Origin: Rhizobiaceae bacterium
GTDB taxonomy: Bacteria > Pseudomonadota > Alphaproteobacteria > Rhizobiales > Rhizobiaceae
Assembly: GCA_029212415.1 (NCBI GenBank)
Contig: JARGOF010000003.1
Location: 122,219 to 186,218, forward strand
Reading direction: 5' to 3'
DNA: 64,000 bases
Positions 53,342-62,304 of the stretch are shown here, in pieces. The notes below the pieces were generated by a model. The model saw only the letters and a list, made by a program, of their open reading frames with translations, was not told the origin of the DNA and did not search any database. The position numbers and the translations under genes were made by a program. How positions within the stretch are numbered: the first letter of the stretch is position 1; each line of letters starts with the position of its first letter.

Positions 53342-54778
53342 TCAGCCGGCGTAGATGTAGCTGGTCTTGACGGTGGTGTAGAATTCCACCGCATACCGAC
53401 CCTGTTCGCGCGCGCCAAAGGAAGAGCCTTTGCTGCCACCAAAGGGGACGTGATAGTCAACACCTGCCGTCGGCAGATTGACCATGACCATGCCTGCCTG
53501 TGCCTGGCGCTTGAAGTCGCGGGCGCTTTTCAGGCTGGCAGTGCAAATACCGGCAGACAGGCCGAAATCCGTGTCGTTGGCAACGGCAAGGGCTTCGTCA
53601 AAATCGCTGACCTTGAGGATGGAGCCGCAGGGGCCGAATATTTCCTCGCGGTTGATGCGCATGTTGTTGTTGGTGCCGAGAAACAGGGCAGGGGCCTGAT
53701 AGAAGCCGTTCTGACCCAGTTCCAGACGCTGGCCGCCGATGACTTCCGCGCCTTCCTCTTTGGCCAGATCAACATAGGCCAGGTTGGAATTGAGCTGCTT
53801 TTCGTCAACCACAGGTCCGATCTGGGTGGATGCATCCAGAGCATTGCCGACCTTCAGGTCCGTTACGGCTTTTGTCATGGCGTCAACAAAGGCGTCGTGG
53901 ATGCCGGCTTCGACGATCAGACGGGAGGAAGCTGTACAACGCTGACCGGTGGAGAAGAATGTTCCGTTCAGGCAGGCTGGAACAGCAATGGACAGATCCG
54001 CATCGTTGAGAACAACCATGGGGTTCTTGCCACCCATTTCGAGCTGGACCTTTTTGCGTGATTTTCCGCAGGCCTCGGCAATATGGTGACCGGTTGCTAC
54101 GGATCCAGTGAAGGAAATGGCATCAATACCCGGATGAGTAACCAGCGCTTCGCCAACTTTCGAACCGCGGCCCATGACCAGATTGAAGACGCCGGGAGGG
54201 CATCCGCATTCGTCCAGTATCTGGGCAATCATATGGGCACAGCCTGGTGTCAGGTCAGCGGGCTTGAGAATAACGCAATTGCCGAAAGCCAGCGCCGGCG
54301 CCGTTTTCCAGGCCGGAATGGCAATTGGAAAGTTCCAGGGCGTTACAATGCCGACAACGCCGACAGGTTCGCGGGTGACTTCAATGTCGATGTCGGGGCG
54401 AACGGAGGCCTGAAGGTCGCCTGATTGGCGCAGGCATTCACCAGCAAAGAACTTGAAAACCTGCGATGCACGCATGGTCTCGCCGATTCCTTCAGCCAGG
54501 GTCTTGCCTTCTTCGCGCGACAGCAGGCGGCCGATTTCATCCTTGCGGGCCGCAATCGTATTGCCGACGGCATCAAGCAGGTCGTGGCGCGCCTGCGGGG
54601 TGGCATTGCGCCAGCCCGGCTGTGCTGCACGAGCGGCTTCGACGGCTGCGTCTACGCTGGAGGCATCTCCGTAGGAGTAGGAACCGATGACATCGGACGT
54701 ATCAGATGGATTGATATTGTCGTGATAATTGCCGAAGCTGACCCATTTGCCGCCAATGAGATTTTCATGTTTTGTCAT
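53342..54778 (-). CDS. Aldehyde dehydrogenase, 2-oxoglutarate-semialdehyde type
   Basis: This 478-residue dehydrogenase has VTPWNFPIAIPAWKTAPALAFGN, the glycine motif FTGSVATG, the Glu in QLEMGGKNP, the catalytic Cys in FFSTGQRCTASSRLIV and a C-terminal LPTAGVDYHVPFGGSKGSSFGAREQG. The last segment is typical of alpha-ketoglutaric semialdehyde dehydrogenases. Such enzymes follow DapA-family dehydratases/deaminases in sugar-acid and hydroxyproline catabolism, and a DapA-family gene is encoded just upstream (18-base gap). The semialdehyde made by that enzyme is the likely substrate. Confidence 0.85.
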   Translation of the reverse strand: MTKHENLIGGKWVSFGNYHDNINPSDTSDVIGSYSYGDASSVDAAVEAARAAQPGWRNATPQARHDLLDAVGNTIAARKDEIGRLLSREEGKTLAEGIGETMRASQVFKFFAGECLRQSGDLQASVRPDIDIEVTREPVGVVGIVTPWNFPIAIPAWKTAPALAFGNCVILKPADLTPGCAHMIAQILDECGCPPGVFNLVMGRGSKVGEALVTHPGIDAISFTGSVATGHHIAEACGKSRKKVQLEMGGKNPMVVLNDADLSIAVPACLNGTFFSTGQRCTASSRLIVEAGIHDAFVDAMTKAVTDLKVGNALDASTQIGPVVDEKQLNSNLAYVDLAKEEGAEVIGGQRLELGQNGFYQAPALFLGTNNNMRINREEIFGPCGSILKVSDFDEALAVANDTDFGLSAGICTASLKSARDFKRQAQAGMVMVNLPTAGVDYHVPFGGSKGSSFGAREQGRYAVEFYTTVKTSYIYAG

Positions 54779-54796
54779 TTTTTTCCTCAGAATTTA

Positions 54797-55675
54797 TCAG
54801 ACTGTTACGAGATGATCCGTGATTTCTGCAAGGGCGGATTTCTGCGCCTCATCCAGTTCAAGAAAGGGTGGTATCACATGTTGCCACTGACTGTGACCTG
54901 ATTGCAGTGATACAAGATATTTTACCGCCGGGATCAGAGGCTGACTGGCGACTGTTGATCGTATTTTGCTGATTTTCTCGACCAGCGTCGCATCCGGATT
55001 TTCACGATCAGACCAAAGTTGAGCCGACAGGGAAGATGTCTGGTTTGCCGTGGCGGAAATGCAGCCGGCATAGCCGAACTGGGCGGCTTCGCTCAGCGCG
55101 ACTTCCGAACTGGGAAAGACAGCCAGATCAGGCAGCAATGCAGTCAGTTCGCGGCAATATTCGAGTTTTCCGGATGAATCCTTGATGCCCTTGAAGCGAT
55201 CCGGCCAGGTTTTGTGCAGCCGCTCAATGACAGAGACAGGAATATTCAGCCCGGTCATCTGAGGGTAATTGTAGAAGTAGATCTGGATCTTGCGGCCGTG
55301 CAGCGCATCGTGCAAGCGCGCATACCAGGCAAACAATCCGTCATCTGACAAAGGCTTGTAGTAGTAAGGCGGCAATACCAGCGCTATTTCATAGCCAAGT
55401 TCGTCGGCAAAGCTTGTCAGGTCAATGGTTTCTGCAAGCGATGGTGTTCCGGTGCCCACCATAAGGCGGGTGCGGTCCAATGCACCGGCAGCCCATCTCA
55501 TGACCGTTTTTCGGGCCTTGCCGTCAAAGGAATTGGCCTCACCGGTGGAGCCCAATATATTGAGACCGTCACAACCATTGGCAAGCAGCCATTGGCAATG
55601 GGCCAGATACAGGTCCTCAACAGGTGCGCCTGTGTCGGTGATCGGTGTTGGTACTGCTGCGACAACGCCCCTCAT
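54797..55675 (-). CDS. DapA/NAL-family lyase or dehydratase
   Basis: This 292-residue TIM-barrel protein of the dihydrodipicolinate synthase superfamily has GCDGLNILGSTGEANSF (GxxGE-type loop), the catalytic Tyr in IYFYNYPQMTGLN and the Schiff-base Lys in FKGIKDSSGKLEY. Family reactions include aldol cleavage and decarboxylating dehydration (as in 5-dehydro-4-deoxyglucarate dehydratase) and deamination of hydroxyproline derivatives. The pairing with a 2-oxoglutarate-semialdehyde-type dehydrogenase favours a route to 2-oxoglutarate. It overlaps the ferredoxin stop codon (ATGA). Confidence 0.8.
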   Translation of the reverse strand: MRGVVAAVPTPITDTGAPVEDLYLAHCQWLLANGCDGLNILGSTGEANSFDGKARKTVMRWAAGALDRTRLMVGTGTPSLAETIDLTSFADELGYEIALVLPPYYYKPLSDDGLFAWYARLHDALHGRKIQIYFYNYPQMTGLNIPVSVIERLHKTWPDRFKGIKDSSGKLEYCRELTALLPDLAVFPSSEVALSEAAQFGYAGCISATANQTSSLSAQLWSDRENPDATLVEKISKIRSTVASQPLIPAVKYLVSLQSGHSQWQHVIPPFLELDEAQKSALAEITDHLVTV

Positions 55676-56034
55676 GTATTTTTTCCCTCATTCAATGCTG
55701 TTTCAACGGTGGTCTTGTTTGGTGGCGCGGCTGCGACAATCGGATGATCAATCGCCGCTGGGGCCGTGCGATCCCAGCCACCGGGACTGCCCAGTCCGGT
55801 CACTTCAAAATATTCGCGGTTGATTGTCACGTAAATTTCTTCCTCCGGTGTGACCTCGTCATCGTAGCGTATGGCATCGACCGGACAAACACTCTCACAC
55901 AAACCGCATTCTATACACTCGGTCGGGTGGATGTAAAACATCCGTGTGCCTTCATAGATACAGTCGACCGGACACACAACCGTGCATTCGCCGTCCTTGA
56001 TGTCAATACATTCAGCGTTGATGATCAGTGCCAC
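55672..56034 (-). CDS. 7Fe-type ferredoxin with C-terminal extension
   Basis: This 120-residue ferredoxin has the N-terminal cluster set CIDIKDGECTVVCPVDC, with Cys at about 9, 17, 21 and 25, and a complete second set CIECGLCESVCPVDA. The pattern resembles FdxA-type [3Fe-4S][4Fe-4S] proteins. A tail of about 40 residues (rich in Pro, Ala and Thr) follows the clusters and is not needed for them. Encoded between a hydratase and a DapA-family gene in a catabolic operon, it probably carries electrons for the FAD oxidoreductase upstream; that partnership is inferred. Confidence 0.85.
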   Translation of the reverse strand: MALIINAECIDIKDGECTVVCPVDCIYEGTRMFYIHPTECIECGLCESVCPVDAIRYDDEVTPEEEIYVTINREYFEVTGLGSPGGWDRTAPAAIDHPIVAAAPPNKTTVETALNEGKNT

Positions 56035-56043
56035 GCCAGTCTC

Positions 56044-56820
56044 CTAACATCCCCGCCATTGAGGTGCACGTTTTTCCCGAAATGCCGTCACGCCTTCTTT
56101 TGCGTCTTCCGATTCCAGGGCGGTAATCAGTTCCGGCATGGACAGGGCGCGGGCTTCATGGGGGGTGAGGTGACCGGTTTTGCGGATGGTGGCCTTTATG
56201 GCCTTGATCGACAGCGGTGCACAGGAGGCAATGTCCTGTGCCCAGGACTGGACTTCCTCGTCCAGCTTCTCGGCAGGAACCACGGCATTGACCAGCCCAT
56301 AGGCAGCGGCGTCCTGTGCCGACATCATGCGCCCGGTCAACATCAGGCCGGCGGCGATCTTTTCCGGGATCAGCCTTTGCAGCATGACCATGCCTCCGTC
56401 CAGCGGCAGGCGTCCTACCTTGGCTTCCGGCAGACCGAATCGTGCGGTTTGCGAGGCGATGACGATGTCACAACCAAGCACCATCTCCATGCCGCCACCC
56501 AATGCCAGGCCATTGACCCGCGCGATCACCGGTACATTCAGACTTTTCCGCATGGCTATGCCGCCAAACCCGTTGGGGTTGAGGGATGCCCAATATTCCA
56601 GACCCGACTTGCCCGAATCGGACTTCATGTCGGCACCGGCAGAAAATGCTCTTTCACCGGCGCCGGTCAGCACAACGCATCGGATGGCATCATCGGCTTC
56701 GATCTCGGCCCAGATCCGCTCCAGCTCTTCTTCCGTCGCAGGATCTACCGCATTCATCCGCTCAGGCCGGTTGATGGTCACATTTGCAATGCCATCTTCA
56801 ATTTCAAACAGGACACTCAT
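56044..56820 (-). CDS. Enoyl-CoA hydratase/isomerase-family protein
   Basis: This 258-residue crotonase-fold protein has the oxyanion-hole regions FSAGADMKS and ARVNGLALGGGMEMVLGCDIVIAS and the second catalytic segment GLPEAKVGRLPLDGG. The Glu in GGGMEM and the Glu in LPEAKVG are at the positions of the hydratase pair. It overlaps the CoA-transferase stop codon (ATGA). It probably hydrates or isomerises the CoA ester made by that transferase; a CaiD-like role is one possibility. Confidence 0.83.
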   Translation of the reverse strand: MSVLFEIEDGIANVTINRPERMNAVDPATEEELERIWAEIEADDAIRCVVLTGAGERAFSAGADMKSDSGKSGLEYWASLNPNGFGGIAMRKSLNVPVIARVNGLALGGGMEMVLGCDIVIASQTARFGLPEAKVGRLPLDGGMVMLQRLIPEKIAAGLMLTGRMMSAQDAAAYGLVNAVVPAEKLDEEVQSWAQDIASCAPLSIKAIKATIRKTGHLTPHEARALSMPELITALESEDAKEGVTAFREKRAPQWRGC

Positions 56821-57992
56821 ATCGCCAGCTTCTCGGCAGACTGTGAAAGGAGACCGAACTCATCAATGATTTCATCGGTGTGTTCTCCGAGTTTCGGAGG
56901 CGTGTGGCGCAGTTTCGGTCGTGCATTGCTCATGTGAACGGGAGAGCCGACAAAGGTCACTTCACCCAAAGTGGGATGATCCATCTCCATCAGCATCTCG
57001 TTGATCGCGGTCTGCGGATCGGCAAGGGCCTCGCCCAGCGAGCGAACCGGTGCACAAAGCAGATCCTGTGCCTCAAGCCGCTGCAGCCAATATTGCGTGC
57101 TATTGGTCGCAAAGGTTTTGCGGAACAGTTCCTGAAGATAGGGCTTGTTTTCACGCTGGGAGGCGAGATCGGGATAAAGTGGCGAGATGTCTTCGATCTC
57201 CAGGGCATTGCAGATGTCCTGCAGGGGATTGACCTTGAAGGCGCCAACCACCACCAAAGAACCGTCCGTCGTATCGAAGACCCCGGTCAAAGGCATGGCT
57301 GCCCAGTTGAGCACTTCGCGGTGCTTGCTCCATTGCGCCGCTTCCTGCATCTGCATGGCAATCATCGAGTCGTAGAGCGAAACGCCGACCTTCTGGCCCC
57401 GGCCGGTTTTTTCCCGGTGCAGGAGAGAGGCCAATATGCCCTGAACCAGATGCATGCCTGCGGTGTAGTCGCACAATGTGGTGGGGTAGATGGATCGCGG
57501 AATGGATGGATCGGAAGTCTTTTCCATCACGCCGCTCATGGCCTGCGCCAGGACATCCTGTCCGCCCTTGTGGGCATAGGGACCCTTTTCGCCAAATCCG
57601 GTGCCCGATGCACAGATGATGCGCGGATTGATTTTGCTCAAGGCCTCGTAGCCGAAGCCCAGACGATCCATCACACCGGCACGGAAATTGTCCACCACCA
57701 CGTCGGATTGCAGCACCAAGTCATAGACCATCTTCTTGCCGGCTTCGGATTTCGTATCAATCGCGATGGAACGTTTGTTGCGGTTCAATGAGGAGAAAAC
57801 CGCGTTGTTCATGGCAATTTCTGAACTCTCGCCAAAAAAGTTGCGCGACAGGTCACCCGATCCGGGGCGTTCCACCTTTATGACGTCGGCGCCAAAGTCA
57901 CCCAGCATCTGGGTGGCGCAGGGTCCAAGCATCACCTGAGTGAAATCAAGAATACGAACGCCCTCAAGGGGCAGATTTTGTTCAGTCGTCAT
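56817..57992 (-). CDS. CoA transferase, family III (CaiB/BaiF)
   Basis: This 391-residue class III CoA transferase begins LPLEGVRILDFTQVMLGPCATQMLGDFGADVIKVERPGSGD. The catalytic Asp is expected near VVDNFRAGVMDRLGFGYEAL, and the C-terminal domain begins near LYDSMIAMQMQEA. Such enzymes move CoA between organic acids without ATP. The ATG at 57992 has GAGGAG upstream; an earlier one at 58034 overlaps the preceding gene. It should activate the acid imported by the ABC system, or a product of it, for the enoyl-CoA hydratase encoded next. Confidence 0.85.
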   Translation of the reverse strand: MTTEQNLPLEGVRILDFTQVMLGPCATQMLGDFGADVIKVERPGSGDLSRNFFGESSEIAMNNAVFSSLNRNKRSIAIDTKSEAGKKMVYDLVLQSDVVVDNFRAGVMDRLGFGYEALSKINPRIICASGTGFGEKGPYAHKGGQDVLAQAMSGVMEKTSDPSIPRSIYPTTLCDYTAGMHLVQGILASLLHREKTGRGQKVGVSLYDSMIAMQMQEAAQWSKHREVLNWAAMPLTGVFDTTDGSLVVVGAFKVNPLQDICNALEIEDISPLYPDLASQRENKPYLQELFRKTFATNSTQYWLQRLEAQDLLCAPVRSLGEALADPQTAINEMLMEMDHPTLGEVTFVGSPVHMSNARPKLRHTPPKLGEHTDEIIDEFGLLSQSAEKLAI

Positions 57993-58002
57993 GTCATTCT
58001 CC

Positions 58003-59367
58003 TCACGCAGAAATCGCGTCTTCGACAAGCGCATTGGCCGAGGGGATATCGCCTGGATCAGCCCCCTGAGCGCGCATCTGCTTCTGGATCAGTTTGGCGT
58101 CTACATCGCGCAGGGCCTTGTTGCTGTTGAGCGCCAGCGCAACGGCCACGCCTGCTGCCTCACCCTGCGACATGCAGGGGGGAATTTCCCGGGACAGTTT
58201 CTGGGCGTCGCTATCCACTGAATAGTGCCGGCCGGCGACAATCAGATTGTCGATGCCCTTGGGAAGCAGCGCCCGGTAGGGTGTGTAATAATCGCGACCA
58301 CGGCAAACGCTGTCGGCAAAGTGCCGGCGGCTGGCAACGTCCTTCTTGGTCACCACATATTCGCCCTTCAGGAGGCGTGTCTGGCGGATACCCAATTGTT
58401 CGGCGGCACCCAGCATGCGGGCGTTTTCGAAACCGGGTATGTTTTCACGGGCAAAGTGCAGCAAATTCATCATGCGCTCGCGGCCTTCAATCTCGGCGCC
58501 GAGCATGTCTTCAGGCGACAGACCGTCATAACCGGACATGTGTGGGCAGTTGCACCAAACGACACCGGGAAGCGGTGTTTTCAGCCACCACATGCCCCAG
58601 GCGCCACCGATACGGCGACGGGCTTCGCGGTCAAGCTTCTTGTAGGCCTCAGGGTTGGCGTATTCATAGGCTTCGGCCTTGTCCGTATCCACATCCATCA
58701 GGCGGAAGACGGTTGTAACGATATATTGGCCGTTGATGAAGGATGCACCGGCGGAGGATGCGACATCGAGATCGCCTGTCGCATCAATGACCATATCGGC
58801 CCTGATTGCCTGGCGTCCCAATTTGGTCTGGCAGATGACGCCGGTAACCTTGCCGTTCTCGACAAGCGCCTCGGAAAACCAGCTGTGCAGGCGCAGATTG
58901 ACACCGGCCTCAACGACCAGATCCAGACTGACGCGTTTCCATGCATCGGGGTCGAATGCCACGGCATGAATGATCGGCTGCGGCATGCCGGTCTTGTGGA
59001 AGTCGATGCAGCCCCAGCGGGACCATTTCTGCCACATGTCCCAATTGGTCAGGCATTCTTCGCGGGGCGGGAAGACGGCCCCGTCCTGTTTGACCATGCG
59101 ATCGACAAACTCGTTGACGATGCCGGTTGTGACAATCTCATTGCCCTCGTTGACCATGTCATCGAGCACCAGCACCATGCCACCGGATGCCATGCCACCC
59201 AGATGGTGGTAGCGCTCCAGCAGGGTGACGGAACAGCCGTTGCGGGCAGCCGACACCGCCGCTGTCAATCCGGCCGGACCGGCGCCGATAACCACCACAT
59301 CCGTGGATGCCACGACGGGTATTTGCTGACTTGATGACAAGACATATTCTTTGGTCTGTTCAGCCAT
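58003..59367 (-). CDS. FAD-dependent oxidoreductase (FAD_oxidored/PF12831-like)
   Basis: This 454-residue flavoprotein has an N-terminal Rossmann motif VVVIGAGPAGLTAAVSAARNG, the second-strand Glu in LLERYHHLGGMASGG and a late FAD contact NLIVAGRHYSVDSDAQ...EAAGVAVALAL. The family includes poorly characterised oxidoreductases, often paired with iron-sulfur proteins. The segment MVIDATGDLDVASSAGA is also typical. It lies in the middle of the catabolic operon, after the ABC genes by a 74-base gap. Its electron acceptor may be the ferredoxin encoded three genes on. The reaction is unknown. Confidence 0.8.
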   Translation of the reverse strand: MAEQTKEYVLSSSQQIPVVASTDVVVIGAGPAGLTAAVSAARNGCSVTLLERYHHLGGMASGGMVLVLDDMVNEGNEIVTTGIVNEFVDRMVKQDGAVFPPREECLTNWDMWQKWSRWGCIDFHKTGMPQPIIHAVAFDPDAWKRVSLDLVVEAGVNLRLHSWFSEALVENGKVTGVICQTKLGRQAIRADMVIDATGDLDVASSAGASFINGQYIVTTVFRLMDVDTDKAEAYEYANPEAYKKLDREARRRIGGAWGMWWLKTPLPGVVWCNCPHMSGYDGLSPEDMLGAEIEGRERMMNLLHFARENIPGFENARMLGAAEQLGIRQTRLLKGEYVVTKKDVASRRHFADSVCRGRDYYTPYRALLPKGIDNLIVAGRHYSVDSDAQKLSREIPPCMSQGEAAGVAVALALNSNKALRDVDAKLIQKQMRAQGADPGDIPSANALVEDAISA

Positions 59368-59441
59368 TGTGTTGCTCCTATGGGTGCAGCCGCCCTGCCG
59401 ATCAGGGTGTCGGATGCATTAAAATGAAAATTTACAGTCTT

Positions 59442-60284
59442 TTACGTATGCCAGCGAACAATCAGACGCTCTGCGATGGTGACCGATGCAAAGAGGATCA
59501 CCGATAGTCCGGAAGACATGAACACTGTGGCGTAAAGCAGCGCTGCCCGGAAATTGAATGAGGAATCCAGGATCAATGCACCGAGCCCGACATCCGCTCC
59601 AACCCATTCACCGACAATTGCCCCGATGACACTGGTCGTGGCGGCGATCTTGAGCGCCGAGAACAGAAAGGGAAGCGATGAAGGCAGGCGGATTTTCCAG
59701 AAAATCTCCGATTTTGTCGCTGACAGAATGCGTGCCAGTTCCAGCGCTTGCGGGCTTACGGCCTGCAGGCCGCGCACCATGTTGACGAGCGTCGGAAAGA
59801 AGCAAATCAGGGAGACAATGACGATCTTTGCCGAAAGACCCGGGCCAAGTATCAGTATCAATATGGGCGCTACGGCAAGGATCGGTATGGTGTTGATGAA
59901 AACCGCAATGGGAAAAAAAGCTTTCTGCACCGTCTTGTTGTGCACAAAGGCGACGGCAATACAAACAGCGGCCAGATTGCCGACAAAAAAGCCCAGAACA
60001 CTCTCATAAAACGTCGGCCAGAAATTTGTCAGCAAAAGCGGAAACTGCTTGATCAAAGCCGCTCCAACATCGCTGGGTGCCGGTGCGATATACATCGGCA
60101 CTTCGAAATAACGCACGCCAAACTGCCAGATCAACAGCAGACTGACGACTGTCGTCATAGGTATCAGGAAGGCTTCGATCTTGCGGCGGCGTTCCATCCG
60201 CACTTGCTCGGCATCGATTTTTGCGGCCAGTTCCGATTCATTCGGCTCTGCAAGGTCTGCTTTTTCCACCATGGTCATCAGCAT
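59442..60284 (-). CDS. ABC transporter permease, SsuC/TauC type
   Basis: This 280-residue inner-membrane permease has about six segments, after a hydrophilic N-terminus of roughly 40 residues. The EAA loop reads LELARILSATKSEIFWKIRLPSSLPFLFSALKIAATTSVIGAIVGEW, the pattern of nitrate/sulfonate/taurine-type importers. The ATG at 60284 overlaps the end of the ATPase gene by 7 bases; a second ATG at 60278 overlaps its TGA as TGATG. It forms the membrane part of the NMT1-type uptake system. Confidence 0.83.
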   Translation of the reverse strand: MLMTMVEKADLAEPNESELAAKIDAEQVRMERRRKIEAFLIPMTTVVSLLLIWQFGVRYFEVPMYIAPAPSDVGAALIKQFPLLLTNFWPTFYESVLGFFVGNLAAVCIAVAFVHNKTVQKAFFPIAVFINTIPILAVAPILILILGPGLSAKIVIVSLICFFPTLVNMVRGLQAVSPQALELARILSATKSEIFWKIRLPSSLPFLFSALKIAATTSVIGAIVGEWVGADVGLGALILDSSFNFRAALLYATVFMSSGLSVILFASVTIAERLIVRWHT

Positions 60285-61081
60285 GTCTCCAGAAGTTCAC
60301 GCAGATGCGCGGTATAACGCGTAAAAGGGGCTGTATCGCGAAGCTTGATCTGCCTTGGGTGCGGCAGATCGATATCAACGATCTCCTTCAGCCTTCCGGG
60401 ATGCGCCTGAAGCATCAACACCTTTTGCCCAAGGAAAACGGCTTCTGGTATTGAATGGGTAACAAAAAGAATTGTCACGCCGGTTTCTTTCCAGATTTGC
60501 AGCAGTTGCAAATTGAGATGGTCGCGGGTCATCTCGTCCAGCGCGCCAAATGGTTCATCCATCAGCAGCAATTTCGGCTTGCAGACCAGAGCCCTGGCTA
60601 TGGCGACACGCTGACGCATTCCGCCGGACAATTCATGGGGCAGGGCGTTTTCGCGCCCCTTGAGGCCAACAAGTTCCAGCAGTTCCATTGGTGACTTGTC
60701 GCTGAGCGGAATTTTTACCCCGCGCTTGCGGCCCATTTCGAGCGGCAGTTCGACATTGGCCAGTGCAGTGCGCCAGGGCAACAAAGTGGAATCCTGAAAC
60801 ACAAAGGCAAATTCGCGAGCAATTCTGGCTTCCTCGGTTGTCTTGCCGAAAATGCGCACGTCCCCGGATGCAGCGGGAATGAGATCCGATACCAGGCGGA
60901 GCATGGTTGACTTGCCGCAACCGGATGGTCCCAAAATCGTGTAAAAAGCGCCTTCTTCAATATCGAGACTCAGGTTGTCGATTGCGGTAAATGAGCCAAA
61001 ACGAACGGAGGCGTTTTTCAGTGATGCAGCAACCGGGGAAAACCCGGTTGCTTGTGTTTGAGCCGTCTCGTTAACGGACAT
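60278..61081 (-). CDS. ABC transporter ATP-binding protein, SsuB/TauB type
   Basis: This 267-residue ATPase has Walker A GPSGCGKST, signature LSGGMRQRVAIARAL, Walker B LLMDEPFGALDE and switch His VTHSIPEAVFLG. The DEPFGALDEMTR and HSIPEAVFL forms are typical of the nitrate/sulfonate/taurine group. It starts 6 bases after the binding-protein stop and drives import through the permease downstream. Confidence 0.87.
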   Translation of the reverse strand: MSVNETAQTQATGFSPVAASLKNASVRFGSFTAIDNLSLDIEEGAFYTILGPSGCGKSTMLRLVSDLIPAASGDVRIFGKTTEEARIAREFAFVFQDSTLLPWRTALANVELPLEMGRKRGVKIPLSDKSPMELLELVGLKGRENALPHELSGGMRQRVAIARALVCKPKLLLMDEPFGALDEMTRDHLNLQLLQIWKETGVTILFVTHSIPEAVFLGQKVLMLQAHPGRLKEIVDIDLPHPRQIKLRDTAPFTRYTAHLRELLETC

Positions 61082-61086
61082 GGCCG

Positions 61087-62130
61087 TTATCCGAGTTTCG
61101 GACGGCTGGCAGCCGTGGCTTCCAGAATGGAAAGCGTCATCATGTCGTCAACCTTTGGCGGCTCACTGCTGAACTGGCCGAGGGCATCATAGGCGTCGAT
61201 CTGTGCCTGCCAGTTGGCGGTGTTCATCGCGCCCCAACCCTGTTCCTTGGTCACTTCATTGAATGAATAGTCAACCACCAGGCCGACCGCCTTCAATTCG
61301 CTTTCCAGATCCAGATTTGGATAGCGTTCCACCAGATATTCGCAGGCTTTTTCCGGGTTGTTGTAAACCCATCCCCAGCCTTTGGCGCTGACGCGGATCA
61401 TCGCTTCAACCTTGTCCTGATGGTCTGCCAATGTGCTGTCTGTGACATAGTAGGGATTGGCATAGAGCTGAACACCAGCGTCCCACAGGCTGAGATCCAC
61501 GCGCTGGTCACCCAGAACGGACAGTGCATTGACATTGGTTGTCCATCCGGTGACGACATCGGCCTGGCCGGTCATCAGAACGGACATGTCACTGCCGGCG
61601 ACGATCACTTCCACATCATCGGGTGAGATGTTGTTTTTGGCAAGCAGTGCATCCAGCAGAATGCGGGCTGTACCATTTGTCGCGATCTTTTTGCCGATCA
61701 GGTCCTGCGGTTTGTTGACCGGATTTTTCTTCAAAGAGAAATAGGTAAAGGGATGCTGCTGATAACCGGCAGCAATACATTTGATCGGAATGCCGGCGGC
61801 GCGCGCCAGCATCAGGGATGGGCTGGACGAAATGGAACCAAGATTGGCACGGCCTGACGCGACGGAAGCGACACCGTCGATGTTCGGTCCGCCAGCGACA
61901 ATATCAAGGCTCAGGCCTTCATCGGCGTAATATCCAAGCTTGTCGGCGGCAACTTCACCAAGAATACCATTTGAAGCAAGCCATCCCAATTGCATGGTTA
62001 CCTTGAATTCATCGGCAGAAAGGGCCTGGCCGACATGCAGCATGCTTCCTGTGAAGGCGGCGCCGGCTGCAACCCCCATTCCCTTCAGGACAGAGCGTCT
62101 GGCAATTTGATTGTTGGGCTTATGTGACAT
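61087..62130 (-). CDS. ABC transporter substrate-binding protein, NMT1/THI5/TauA type
   Basis: This 347-residue exported protein has a Tat-type signal (ARRSVLKGMGVAAGAAFTGSML) followed by the NMT1 fold: VTMQLGWLASNGILGEVAADKLGYYADEGLSLDIVAGG, GRANLGSISSSPSLMLARAAGIPIKCIAAGYQQHP and GQADVVTGWTTNVNAL. Family ligands are pyrimidine-like, sulfonate, nitrate or aromatic compounds. The ATG at 62130 has a CCGGAGA site; the long upstream extension (to 62310) overlaps the divergent LysR gene and has no family support. It is the first gene of the ten-gene operon. Confidence 0.85.
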   Translation of the reverse strand: MSHKPNNQIARRSVLKGMGVAAGAAFTGSMLHVGQALSADEFKVTMQLGWLASNGILGEVAADKLGYYADEGLSLDIVAGGPNIDGVASVASGRANLGSISSSPSLMLARAAGIPIKCIAAGYQQHPFTYFSLKKNPVNKPQDLIGKKIATNGTARILLDALLAKNNISPDDVEVIVAGSDMSVLMTGQADVVTGWTTNVNALSVLGDQRVDLSLWDAGVQLYANPYYVTDSTLADHQDKVEAMIRVSAKGWGWVYNNPEKACEYLVERYPNLDLESELKAVGLVVDYSFNEVTKEQGWGAMNTANWQAQIDAYDALGQFSSEPPKVDDMMTLSILEATAASRPKLG

Positions 62131-62270
62131 TGTGTTCTCCGGTTGTGGGCGTGGTTCATAATCGGAAGGCCCCCGCTTTTGCGGAAGCAGCATTGGTTTG
62201 CTGTTCTTTCGCCCACTTGACTTATAAAGACTTTTGGGTGAGGCATGAAGAGCCGATTTTAGCCAACAGC

Positions 62271-62287
62271 GGTGCAAAAAATGCACC
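62271..62287. promoter_or_regulatory. LysR-type operator palindrome
   Basis: GGTGCA-aaaaa-TGCACC is a perfect inverted repeat with a T-N11-A core, the usual LysR-box pattern. It lies 18 bases upstream of the LysR start in the 174-base divergent region shared with the ABC binding-protein gene, suiting autorepression and activation of the operon. Confidence 0.5.
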
Positions 62288-62304
62288 ACCCTCTGGAGGA
62301 TGCA

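Noticed and set aside
55645..56937. A 430-codon rightward frame opposite the ferredoxin and hydratase genes
   Set aside because: It is antisense to well-recognised genes and shows no domain; a codon-bias shadow.
52873..62130. A carnitine (cai/fix) operon
   Set aside because: CoA transferase, hydratase and ferredoxin recall caiB, caiD and fixX, but CaiA, CaiC, CaiT and FixAB are absent and the DapA/semialdehyde dehydrogenase pair does not fit.
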